Positions 11,346 through 22,784 of a DNA stretch of 64,000 nucleotides are shown piece after piece. Source of the stretch: Morchella semilibera (lineage: Eukaryota; Ascomycota; Pezizomycetes; Pezizales; Morchellaceae); NCBI GenBank assembly GCA_009192285.1, contig WBVU01000017.1:248001-312000 (forward strand), written 5' to 3'. The notes under the pieces are model-generated. The model was given only the letters and a program-made list of their open reading frames with translations, did no database searches and had not been told where the DNA came from. A program made the position numbers and the translations under genes. How positions within the stretch are numbered: the first letter of the stretch is position 1; the number at the start of each line of letters is the position of its first letter.

Positions 11346-14300
11346 ATGTCTTACGATTCTACGCACCCACAATCTCGCCCTGTAAAGAACAACAACTCTC
11401 CTCCGGCCACTGCCACGCAGAACGGCTCTATAGGGTTTGCATCGGCGAGTTCTCCCTCGGCTTCCACAGCTGCCAACACCACCACTACCACCACCACCAC
11501 TACTACTACTACGACGGCTACTAACCCAACAGCTACTACTCCAAGTGCTCTGGGAGGTATGGACTCCTCCTACTTTTCGTTTCTTTCATCTATTATATAG
11601 ATTGTTACTGCCACATATCACTACGGCCCCGGTTGTCTCGAGCTCCCCAGTGCTCTCACAAGGCTGACATCATACCTATCAGCAACAGTAGCAGTGACTC
11701 CCAGCACCACCCCAACAGCAGCTCCTCCTCCCCCACCGCCCACAATCCACAAAAGAACATACCAGGCGTGCATTCCCTGCCGGCAGCGCAAAGTTCGCTG
11801 TGATCTCGGCTCCGTCGAGGCCCCCCACGACCCACCCTGCGTCCGATGTCGACGGGAATCAAAGGAATGCTACTTCTCCGCCACCCGCCGCAAGACGCGC
11901 ACGCCTTCCGTTACGGCCGATGACGCAGGCGCCATGGTTGGTATTGGTCGTGGCCGTGGTGTTAGGGCGGGCGTGGGCGTGGTCCGGAAGCGCGAGGACG
12001 AGGAGAGCAGCGAAGTCGGGGGTACGCTAAAGAGACCGAGATCAATTGGCCACGGCTCACCACTCGAGGACCCAGCGGGGACATATCCGCCATCAGAGTA
12101 CAATGTGAGGAGCGGACACCACGAGAACTCGCCGTACTCGACGCAGGGGTACCACGACAATAGGATTGATCCAAGGCTGCAGATACAGACCGCTGTGGAG
12201 CCCAGACACGAGCGTGAATCGGCACAATCGATCAATACCGATGTCACGCTACTGCAGACGCCCGTCTGCAACTCACATGAAGCGCTGCTCACCCTCATCG
12301 AGGCCGCCGGGAAGGATACGCCCATGTCGACTGGGGTCAAGTCCAACTCGGGCGATAGCGATTCGGAAGGGGAAGGTGACGACACAATCTTTAGTAAGGG
12401 ACCCGGCGAAGACCGACACCATCAGAGTAATGGTGACTACCACCACAATCGCAATTCGCCTGTGACGAGGGGCATTGGAGGGGGGGTGCGGTTCTCAGAG
12501 TTGGCTTCGCCGTCGGAGGCGGCAGGGAGCAGTTTCACGAGCTCACATGTAAGACGGAGGGCTGCGAGTACGAGTACTGTTTCGCCAGGGTTGAGATCGC
12601 ATGCGCGGAGCCTGTCAATCTCAGCGATTCAGGACCCCAAAGAGAGGGAAGGTATGGAGAAGAGTATTAGAGCGTGGAACAAATTTAGATTTGTCAAGGG
12701 TGGCTGGTTCACTGCCAGGGAGGCAATTGGATACGTAGAATAGTAATTCCTCTTTTGAACCCCAGAGATTAGGCATTGCTAATTTTTTGTAGCTTTTACC
12801 ACCATCTCCACCCTTTGTCGCCAACACTTACTTCGCCGAATCTACAACATATAACACATCCGATTCATCATCCAATGCTGTTGAAACATGAGCCATTTTT
12901 GACAACCATCATACTTCTAATTACTTCCCGTTATCTGGTATTGTCTGGTCCAGGCGGGGTTTCTCGATCATATGCGATCCATGATATGCTCTGGCGGGAG
13001 GTTCGTGGTGGTTGTGAGGGTCTGATGTGGGGTGGTGGGTGGGGCGGCCTTGGTACCCCCCATGCTGGCAGTAGCATGGGTGGTTTTGGCGGCATGGGAC
13101 CTGGAGGACCGGCCAGTAAAAGTGCAGCAAAGGGTCTTAGAACTTTGGGCACAGTGGAAGGGCTACTCATTCTCACAGAATGGCATGTCCGGGGACTCCA
13201 TTTCCCCATGGACGTAGAAGAAGGTTACTGGATGGTCGATGTTAGTGATGACGAAGACGACTATGTCCAACCTGGACGAGCCAAGAGGGCCAGGCCAAAG
13301 GGTGGAGTAGTTGAAGGTCTCGGGGATAGAATTGAAAATATCTTGGAGCCTGCCTATAGGAGTGATCGTATGAGCTGGATGCTGCTCGGGAACGCCCTTG
13401 CTCTGGCATATGAGCTGGGTGTATTTGATGAGATCGATGAACCGGCACCACAAGCACCTCTGCATGCTGATCTTGATGCATCTCGCCTGCGCTTTCAACG
13501 TATCCAAAAGCTCCTTTTAGTCTATGTCCTGCAACTTGCATCCCGCCTTGGGTGGACCTCTATGATTCCGCGCCACATCACACATGCAGTCCGCCACAAG
13601 CTTAACTCTCAGGCGCCATCTCCTGCGTCTATTTCGGTCAATTCGGCTCCCAGCAGCTCATGGGATCTGCGTGGATCCCGGACGAGGTGGGAGAATGAGG
13701 ATGAGCTTCAAGATGTCGTGTTTCACACATGGGTCGATTTGACCATGCTGATGAAATCTTCAGGCGAGAAGTTATTCCCCAGCAGAAGTGTAACGAAGAG
13801 TATTATGCGCACCGGCAAGTACGTAGCATTACTTGAGCACTTTCAGCCTCTACTGAAGGATTGGAAGAGGGATTTTGAGGCGCTGGGACTCCCAGAGCCA
13901 ATTCAGCATATCTTGACGATGGAGTATGAACATGTCCGTTTCTATATCAATTCGCTTGCCTTGCAGGCTGTTGTGGATCGGTGTACGTACTTCAACAATA
14001 CCAAGGCCTCCAATCGCCCTACTAGTGCGAATGGAGCCGTGAATGGCAACGGAAACGGTACCAACAACCACGCGTTATTAATGCAGATGAGCCCCAAGGA
14101 TCTGGGATTCATCAACGAGGTTGTAGACGCAAGTCGGGCACTGCTCCGTTGTGTGGTAGAAAAAATGCTACCCGGGGGGCACCTTAAGCATGCCCCCGTG
14201 AGGATCTACCTCCGGATTCTCAGCGCAAGCATGTTTCTTCTCAAGGTAGGCCTACCCTTCACATCTTAGTCTTCCCCATTATTAACAAAACGTAGACATT

Positions 14301-14823
14301 CGCCCTTGGTGCCCCCGAGGAAGAAGTCATGGTCTCCATCACGCTCATCGACCAGACGGTAGAGGCGCTCCGCTCCGCCTCTGTCGACGATGTTCACCTC
14401 GGTCTCCGCTTCGCCGATCTCCTTGAAACGCTCACAAAGCGTATCAGGAGCCGGTTCGTGCGAATGTCACGCAGCCGTCCCAGCACTCCTGTGCCACCCT
14501 CAACCACCCCATCGAAAGTAAATATTGACATGACAATCCCGCGTACGCATGACGCGGACCCAAGTATGGAGATGCCGCCGCCTCCAACGCCAACAGAGAT
14601 GGGATACGAGCCAGGGGTCAACTATACGCACGAGGGATTTGCAGGGGGCGAGGTCCAGGATGATCCAAACTTCTTCATCGGGTATGAAGATTGGTTGGCA
14701 CTTCCAATTGATCCCATTGTGGGTGGAGGCTTCAACGGTGTTACTCAGAGCCAGATGGGACCCGACGTTGGTGGGGTAGATTTGTTGGAGTTGTTGTTGA
14801 GTGGCGGCGGTAGTACTGCATGA
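11346..14823 (+). CDS. Zn2Cys6 fungal transcription factor
   Basis: Predicted 1083 residues from four exons: 11346-11556, 11683-12742, 12793-14245 and 14296-14823. The binuclear zinc cluster near residues 80-115 is complete (CX2CX6CX12CX2CX6C), within [12 protein letters not shown] and [13 protein letters not shown]. The cluster is preceded by a run of about 12 threonines and a proline run. A serine-rich linker follows. The regulatory half begins with [11 protein letters not shown] near residue 424 and resembles the fungal-specific transcription factor middle region (PF04082 type). The second intron junction restores this motif exactly, which supports the model. The acceptor of exon 2 is ambiguous: AG at 11682, 11688, 11691 and 11694 all keep frame. 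The target pathway cannot be read from the sequence. Confidence 0.88.
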
Positions 14824-15277
14824 TGGTAATGATGATGATGGTTAGTGGGATTAGTTTGGAGTTTGGTCTCTTTTTTTTTTGCTGGGTTTGGAGGAGTTGG
14901 TTATCTATGAGTCTTTTTTTTCTTTTCTTCCTCCTCTTTCTTTTTTATTATTGTAGTTTAACCCGTCCGGCCTTTTTCCTTCTCCCCGCTTGCTGTAGTC
15001 GTGATGAGTAATGGTCATTTGTGGAAGGGGGTTAACGTTTACTGATATAATGAAATTTCCTCAATTTCTTCCCCTCCCCTCCCCCCTCCCCTTTATTCCC
15101 TCCCTTTTTAATCTATACCCGCCCTATCTCCCTGTGTTCCCATATATTCTCATCTGTCCTTTTTTATCGCGTAGAGAGCAGACCATAATAGAATTAATGG
15201 GGGTGTGGGTCGGTAGGTAGTACGATACGATACATAGGCTGGCTGGGTTAGCATAAAAAAAGACAATAGAAATTGGT

Positions 15278-15294
15278 TCATATTGTATCACTCG
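15278..15294 (+). promoter_or_regulatory. Dispersed 17-bp motif, site 3
   Basis: Reads TCATA, TTG spacer, TATCACTCG. Exact consensus match, 410 bp before site 4 on the same strand. Confidence 0.5.
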
Positions 15295-15687
15295 CCTCTC
15301 CCAAAATCGCTAATTGCTGTGTCTGGTGATGAGACTACTTGTTTTCAGGAGCGGATTACACCCAAATAGAGGATTTGTCCAGTTGTGGCCTTAGTTGAGT
15401 GTGGCCACGACTTTAGAAATGATGTTTGGTTGGTGGGTCGGTGTTGGCCTCTAGCTACGCCATGGCCGGTCGGTAGCTAGGGGTGGGGAGAAGCTATAGT
15501 GTACTATGTGCCCATTCGCCCCATCTCGTGTGCCGGCGAGGTGGCTACAGAATGAACACCACTGACGCCCTTCGTCGTTCTAGCTTCTTCTCCGTCCTAT
15601 ATCGCTCTGTGGTGGTGCGGGGTGTTGACTGCTCCCCTTCATTTAGCTACATGTAGCTAGCTAGGTTGGTTGGTTGCAGTGGTTGGG

Positions 15688-15704
15688 TCATGGTCTATCA
15701 CTCG
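15688..15704 (+). promoter_or_regulatory. Dispersed 17-bp motif, site 4
   Basis: Reads TCATG, GTC spacer, TATCACTCG. Exact consensus match, preceded by a GGTTGGTTGG-type G-rich stretch. Confidence 0.5.
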
Positions 15705-16552
15705 AGAGGCTACTGCGTAAAGCAGCAGCTTTTTTTTTTATATATATCTATGGCTCGAGAAGCTATGGAGGGTAGGTGTGTAAACTTCGGCGTTTGCAGC
15801 AAATCAGTCTATAGAAACTAGGAGATCTACTCCCATAATTGTACTAGCGCCTAGCCTAACGGTCTAATTCCCATACAAAAAAGATTCCTCTGTGGTTTAC
15901 ACACCCACCCCCTATGCCTTCTCGCGCCATATATGTAAGTAATTCATTAATTGCCGCTATTATACTTTCAACATATATTCATGCCTAGGTAGTCCCGTCC
16001 CCAGACCTAATCGGCATCTCTTTATATATAGATACCAAAAACACCAACCACACCAAAATAGGGGGGGTGGGGGGTGGGCACAAGACTAATTCATGCCGGC
16101 ACCGTCGCCGAATTTCAGCCCGTAGCAGACTTGTCCGGAATATTCCGGTCATGCTTCTAGCTACGGCAGGAAGGGCGGGATGAGTACATATGCATACGAA
16201 CTCTTACCTGATTCAACGCCGCCCAGAACCCCGGGTACTTTGATAAGTAGTAGATTGGGTCGATTACAGGCTGTTAGGAGAAGGCAAATGGCAATTTTTA
16301 TCGGAGAGTTTTTAGGGTTTGTATTCAGGGCATCAATATTACAACCCTTGGAGCTGTGGAGGAGGCATACAACTACATGTAACTAAAAATGTGGTTAATG
16401 TTGACAGAAACCCGTCAAGAAGTCCCGAACACCCCTTTTTCCGCTTCCGTAGCTGAAGAATCAGCTCCTCACCTATGATCTTCATTTAAAGGATCCCGAA
16501 ATATACGATAATGTACATGCCACATGGAGCGGTGTCTTTCGGTGCTAATCAA

Positions 16553-19500
16553 CTATGGACATTCCCGCACTCTCTTTGGAGAGCACATCTCAGCAAAGGT
16601 GCATACTAGTAGTCGATTTATCGACGCATTGGGGCCATTTGGGGAGAAGAGGGCTTCCCCTGAAAGGGAGAGGACATCTGCTGACAGGTGGAGCGGAGTC
16701 GTTCCGTCTTGGTCAGCTGCCAATAGGTTGGCGCCTTCGTCGAGGAGTAGTTTGCTCATAGCTACGTGCCCTCTTCTCACCGAGATATGGAGCGCTGTTC
16801 GGTTAGATGGTCCAGCCCCCAGTATATTTGCGCCCTTCTCGAGAAGTAGTTTGGTGGTTAGCATATCGCCATGCCATACTGCCTCGTGAAATGTTGCCAC
16901 TTGAACTTGAAAACCCGGTATCTTGGAGCTTTGCTCGAGGAGTAATTCGGTGACTGATATATCCCCCCGTATCACTACCTCGTGAAGTAGTGTCTCTAAC
17001 TCCTGGGCTGTCGATATTGTGGCACCATTCTCGAGAAGTAATCGAGTCGCCTCTCCGTTCCCTAGCTCTATTGAAATATGAAGGTGCTGTGGGAGCGCCT
17101 TGGCTCCTTTCTCGAGAAGAAGTTGGGTTATCATGTTATCGTTGGATTGCAGTGCGGTAAAAAGAGGTGTCCTGCCTAGATCATCGACTGCCGCTATATT
17201 GGGGTCTTTCTCGAGCAGAAGTTTGGTTATTGCTTCGTTGCCTAGTTTCAACGCAATGTGTAGCGGTGTTTGACCTTCTGGCCCGGCTGCTGACACATCG
17301 GCGCCTCCATCGAGGAGCATCCTGGTTATTGATTCGTTTTCCAAGGCAACTGCAATATAGAGCGGTGTTCTTCCAGTAGCGTCAACCGCCGATAGGTCCG
17401 CACCCATCTCGAGGAGTAGTGAGACGACGGGCACTTGTCTCTCGACTGCAAGATGAAGGGGTGATTGTCCATGGCTATTAGGAGCAGAGACTCTAGCGCC
17501 TCTCCTAATTAGTAGCCGAATAATGGACTCTATAGATTCATATGAATGCTCTACGCCAGTAAACTCGGTGCACCCTATAATGACCGCGTAGTGAAGGCAG
17601 GTTCCTTTCCAGGAATCATTATGCTCAATGTCAGCTCCGCTATCAAGGAGCATTTCGATTACTCTCTTCGATCCCCAGACAGTTGCGATCTGCAACGGGC
17701 CTGTGGTTGGTCGAGACTTCCACAAGCCGGTTTCCCAATGTCTCTCCTGCATCATCATCGTTGAAGTATCCACATACGACTGCACATTCCCAGGGCTGGA
17801 AAGAAATCTAAAGACAATATCCGCCATCATTGCCTCGTCGCACGCTTGGAGGTGAAATTGTACCTCTGTTGCGGCATACTTTATGAAAGGATATGATGAT
17901 TGCTCCCGAACCAATTTCGCGTTGTAAACTTCGCATGGCTTTTCGAATACATCGTAGGAAAGAAAGGTGGTACATCCCATGGCAAATCGGAATTCTGCAT
18001 CATCGGGGGCAATCAATTTCCGGAGAAGATATTCATGAACTGTGAGGTGAACAAGGACAACTCTATCTGTCTCTTCGTCTATTCGTGCAAATCCGCCGCA
18101 TACATCGAGAATTGTCTTTCGGTCCGGCAAAGAAAACTCTTCAAAAACAGTGCATTGCTGCTCCACGGATACAGCAAACTGAAGTTCGCGGACTCTTAAC
18201 ACACTCCGAGCCTTGACTATCCAGGTGAGGATCTTTATAGCCAACTCTATGCAATTTGGTGTTTGTAATCGGATAGCCTCGAGAACCCTGTCATAGGTAG
18301 GATCCATGGGGCTTTCTTTGTTAGAGGACTGGGCAAGTTTATCTAGTTCGACTAGTATTTGCTTTACTGTTGCCTGCTGACATAAGTATTTGACCTGGAA
18401 AGAGACTAGCAGAAACCTATTTCCAAATAATTAGCTACGAGAAAAACCATCTAACGATTTTTACACCCCAACTCACATTCCATTGGCACTGGACTTTAAT
18501 TGTTCGATAATTCTATCCTCACAGTTACCTTGTGAGATCAGACGTCGTGCTCGTGGGTTTTCATCTATCTTTTGCTTTATATAGCACGTGATATCATCAC
18601 CCTTTGCCCAAAGCCTGATCTTAGGTGAGTCTTGGAAAAACTCCTGAATATCCTCTGGGTGTTCTCGACTAGTCAAGAACAATCTTATACCACTATTTTC
18701 CATTCCAAGGAATAGAGGAAGTAGGGTCTTTCTTTGGGTCTCAAAATCCGACTCATCCAGCGCATCGCAAACGACAAAGGTCTGAGAAAACGATGCCGCA
18801 ACACGGATAAAGGTATCATAGAGATCCTCAAGAGTGGGTCCCTCCTGCTTACTTCCCAGTCTCTCGTACAACTCCTTGACTGGCTCTGGTAAACTGGGCC
18901 TCTGGCACGATATCTGCTTCAGGAAACTAGAGAGGACTTGAACAGGTTTTTGCTGGTCTTGGTCGTTATAGTCGAAGTAGATATAAACTAGACACTGGCC
19001 TTTGTCTCGGAGGTGATCAATTATAAAAGAGCTGCGACAAATAGTTAGTATTGGTCCTATGCCTCCAAAAGGTGTTGGGTAATTTCATGGCACCTTATGA
19101 ATGTTTTCCCAGCACCGGCTGAAGCGGCGTATTTCATCAGCTTTCACACACCAAAGACTGGATACTTTTTGTAACGGTACTTACGTATCCCGTGTCCCCA
19201 AAGGAGCCGAGTGTTTGCGTTGTCAATATCGAGCCAGTTCTGTACCTCTTCTGTTTTTAAGATCCACTCCCCAGTGTTCTTTTGTCTTCTTCCACTAATT
19301 TCTCTATGTTTTTCGTCGTGTGGATAAGGATATAGCCAATTCAGCACCGTCAAAACTATTTACACACACTAATGTCAGATATAAAAATAATTATCGCGTG
19401 GATAGTTATGGGCCAATTACTATATTGTTTCTCTGACATCCCAGAACCCTGAGGACGGATACCTCGTCTTATATCCTGCACGTTTTTTTCGGTTTCTTTT

Positions 19501-20027
19501 GAATATGTTCTTAAGCTAGGTTAGCGCAGTCCCGGCAAACCATATTTTGCACAACCCCCGATACTCCGTCGTCCACTAGAACCCCACAAACCCCTTCAGG
19601 CTAAGACAATCCAAACTTACTGCGTTTCAATAGCCATGGCAAGTATAAAATGGCTCTTCAGCCTTTCAATCCTCCAAAAATAATCCAAAGTTTCCCTTTC
19701 ACTCAGAGGCCACTGCAACCGAAACAGAGCAGCACCCCACCAACTCTTCTTGGGCTCCAATTTCGCCTTGAGGGCCTTCATATCTTCGGTGCACCTCCTC
19801 AGCTCATCGTCCAGCCCCCATGAAGCTGCCGTGCCCGGATTATCCTGCGAAAACACCTGAAGCTTCGAGAGCACGGCGGTAAGCGATTTCAACTCGTTCA
19901 TGAACCTTTCGAGTTCGGACGGCGCCCGTGCAACCCCGCCGATATAACCATAGCTCAGCGAGGCTACTGTTGCCGCAAGCTGGAGGACAGCAATTATGCT
20001 AGCGGCTGTTCCCAGTGCCTCGGCCAT
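16553..20027 (-). CDS. NACHT-ankyrin STAND (NLR-like) protein
   Basis: Predicted 1038 residues from six exons: 20027-19621, 19515-19421, 19355-19185, 19118-19094, 19031-18477 and 18416-16553; all junctions keep frame. The N-terminal 135 residues resemble the fungal N-terminal domain of STAND proteins (PF17111 type). The tiny fourth exon carries the P-loop, giving GIPGAGKT at about 223-230. A NACHT ATPase follows, with Walker B-like FVVCDALDE. A WIVKARSVLRVRELQFAV segment marks the usual helical region after NACHT. About ten ankyrin repeats fill residues 660-1010. Such proteins are candidate intracellular sensors for non-self recognition and programmed cell death in fungi; the ligand is unknown. 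The gene looks intact. A broken relative lies at 58724-59830. Confidence 0.88.
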
Positions 20028-20917
20028 TTAGTTAGTATGTAGTATCCTCGGTTTCAAGCTGATGGTAATTCGATGAGAAAGGAAGAAGCTGGCCACTGAG
20101 ATGTGGGGAAACACAGACAGGGAACTTATACTCTATTGGCCTCAACAATTATCAATAATTCCAGCGATATTATGCGGGGCTGAGTTTCTTCATCCTGCAT
20201 CTCTTGGTGTGACAAGATATATATACAGCCACAACGCCAACCCTACCAGACGGGAAGTAGCGAGGGGTAATGCTTACTTCAGTCACCAGATCAGAGATGG
20301 CATCTATATTACCCCTAACCCTACACTCGACTCTATGAGGTTCTCTTAGATCTCTAGCACACTCCGGGTCCCAGAGTTTAGGCTTGGTTGATACAACAAG
20401 GTCGTCCCCAGACTTTTTATCGGATGACGTAGAGATCCAGCAAAGTCTGGCTGGGTACCCTCTACCTCCAAACACCAAACGGCGCTGCGACATCGGAGAT
20501 CACTCGGCGTAGGCCAATCACCCCGTCCGAGGCGATATGCAATCTGCAATGATATGGAGACCACACATTCAGTTGGTTGCGTCTCGAACCATCACTCGAA
20601 AGAAAGTAAGTACATGGTACGTACATTCGTACACTGACTGCTTGCAGCCAGTTAACTAGAATCAAAAGCAAGGTGCGCTACACTCGCGCGTTCAACGACA
20701 AACACAAAAAACGAAGGTAACAGAGGTATCGGTGGAATAAGAGCTCGAGTATTGATAATTGCTATGCTTTTTTCTTCCCCAAATCCAAAGATAAATCATT
20801 CCATCAAATCTGACAAACATACACACCAAGCGGAAACCATACACAGAAAAGAGAGATATAATGCGGAAGCTTAAGAAGCAGGGGAAAAAAGCATTTTTAA
20901 ACAAGGGTTGTGAGATA
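20028..20917. other. Spacer upstream of STAND gene
   Basis: About 890 bp holding the STAND promoter and the 3' UTR of the lectin gene. No motif copies, repeats or coding sequence recognised. Confidence 0.5.
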
Positions 20918-22222
20918 TTAAAAGCGGGAGCTTCTCTTCTGTGCTCTGTACGCGGTGTACCCAACATATCCTCCAATCAGGACAATAATGAAGACAATGC
21001 TCTTGAGGAAGAACCAGCCCCATCCACTGGACTCTGTGACCGGCTCCTGGGTAACCTTGTTAGGCCTAGTTGTTTGTGAGTCGGACGAGGGACGGTTGGG
21101 GTTGATCGAATAGAGGTTCTTGGAAGAGATGGTAATGATGTCGTGGTTGTCTGCGCCGGATATTATGTTAGGAATGCTGGATAGATCGAGAAAGGTATGT
21201 AGAGGGGGCTTGACTTACCACTAAGCTCTCCACAGTGCGCTGTGAATCCGAGATAAGAAATCTGCGGCAGAGTGACATTGTGCACATTGAAGCAAGTAAC
21301 CCACTGGTCCTCATTCTTGTACTGCAATTCAAGCTGAAGGTAGTTCTCCTGGAAATAGGTAAGCTTCCCCTTAGTGGGAATCACAGCGCCGCGCAGACCC
21401 CTAGCTGAACATCCGGCCAGCTCGTTATCCTTTCCATCGTTTTCATGGTTGTAAGAGGTTTCGCCATCGCCTACAAACAGAAACACCAATTAAAATCTGC
21501 AACCAGGCGGCGAAATATGGGCTAGGCTACATACCAAGCATTGCCATGACGTATGGGAAAATGATTCCAGGACGGTTGTTCTTATAGGTATCAAAGAAGA
21601 CACCCAATCCCTCAAACTTGTCGACTGAGCCAAATACTGGGCCAGTCTGGGCCCGCTGCTTGGTTATCCACATGGCCATTCCATCGCCATAAAGGTTCCC
21701 GGATCCATGGATCTTGAACTCAAACTCAATCTGTCCGCGATGAACTCTCGTCAGTCCCACCCTATAGTCTTCGAAGCCTTTCGGGTCGCCGTACCTCCCA
21801 GTTGGTTGCTGTCAAGGGAAGGCGCGACCACAGCCACCCGGACTGTGCCTGCCTGTCTGACGTCAAGCGAATATATCTGTGCCGGCAAGTCAGCATCAAT
21901 ATGAAGAGCCATAACCCCACACATAATATCAGAGTAGACAGAGGTGAGACTTACTGGTCTGCGCGAATAATGGTGTCCCCACCCCAATCGAACCACCGAC
22001 TCTGGAGTTCCGAGTCCAGGTACGGCTGTATCCAGAGTCAATTTCTGGTATCTTTCTTTCTCCCTCCAAGCACGGAATTCTCGAGCGAAAACAAACCTGG
22101 TACAAGCTGTGTGTGCGCAGGGGAACGGTTTTGATGTCTTCATCATTTGAAGACTGTGCGGAAACCGACTGTACCTGCAGCGCTAGTAGACCGAGCAGGC
22201 CGGAAACAACGCCCCTCGCCAT
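20918..22222 (-). CDS. L-type lectin, ERGIC-53/VIP36 family cargo receptor
   Basis: Predicted 319 residues from six exons: 22222-22097, 22025-21955, 21876-21795, 21730-21535, 21470-21219 and 21150-20918. The start is chosen so that a signal peptide comes first (MARGVVSGLLGLLALQVQSVSA); an in-frame ATG 27 bp upstream would spoil it. The luminal lectin domain is recognisable from SRWFDWGGDTIIRADQ, YIRLTSDR, TATNWEIEFEFKIHG, NLYGDGMAMWIT and GVFFDTYKN; the last two include the usual calcium and sugar binding loops. A single transmembrane helix (FLKSIVFIIVLIGGYVGY) follows, then a short cytosolic tail ending KRSSRF. These proteins bind high-mannose glycoproteins and cycle between ER and Golgi in COPII/COPI vesicles. 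The short exons 2 and 3 were joined by matching this family. Confidence 0.9.
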
Positions 22223-22784
22223 GGCCGAGCTCCAGCTCGAGAGATGCATCGTCGCTTTGCTGAGTCGATATTATATGCTTATTACAGTCGAATGAGAGAG
22301 CGGTGAATGAGAAGGCCACGAAATGTTATTAGGGAAAGGGCTTAGGAGAAACAGAAGAAAGCTGCAGTCGTCAGAGGGCGTGGGCAACAGATCCGCGAAC
22401 TGTGGCCTCAAACCTGCCAAGAATATTGAACCCTTGCCCAGGGGCAAATCCGGTGCAGAGTTACTAAGCATATGAAATATCACTCGCTGTTTAGTGTCTG
22501 TGAAGCCCAGCGATCGAAGAACACACCTTAAAATTCGACAGAAGCGCAGCGAACTGGCCATGAGGGGCTGCTTGCCGCGCGCAAGTACATACATATACAT
22601 CATGCGATTGCAATTACGGGTACCAATCAACCCTGATTTTGCATATTGTCTAGCTATAGCGCGCAATAGTTACATATATATAAAGCCGATAACATCAGCA
22701 AAGCAAGCACCAGAACATTGTAAGTCCGAAGAAAATATCGAGATGTATACTACATGGAATAAGTGCATACATGTACAAGCATCA
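22223..22784. other. Spacer between lectin and F-box-like genes
   Basis: Promoter region of the lectin gene and 3' flank of the F-box-like gene. It carries a 17-bp motif copy at 22470-22486 and TACATGTA at 22768-22775. Confidence 0.55.
22470..22486 (+). promoter_or_regulatory. Dispersed 17-bp motif, site 5
   Basis: Reads ATATG, AAA spacer, TATCACTCG. Right block exact; left block diverges. About 250 bp upstream of the lectin start. Confidence 0.5.

Larger units (their letters stand above)
14824..16552. other. Convergent gene spacer
   Basis: Between the 3' ends of the regulator and the STAND gene. It holds two copies of the 17-bp motif (15278-15294, 15688-15704) and two TACATGTA sites (15648, 16374). 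T-rich runs just after 14870 are probably the 3' UTR of the regulator. No gene seen. Confidence 0.6.
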
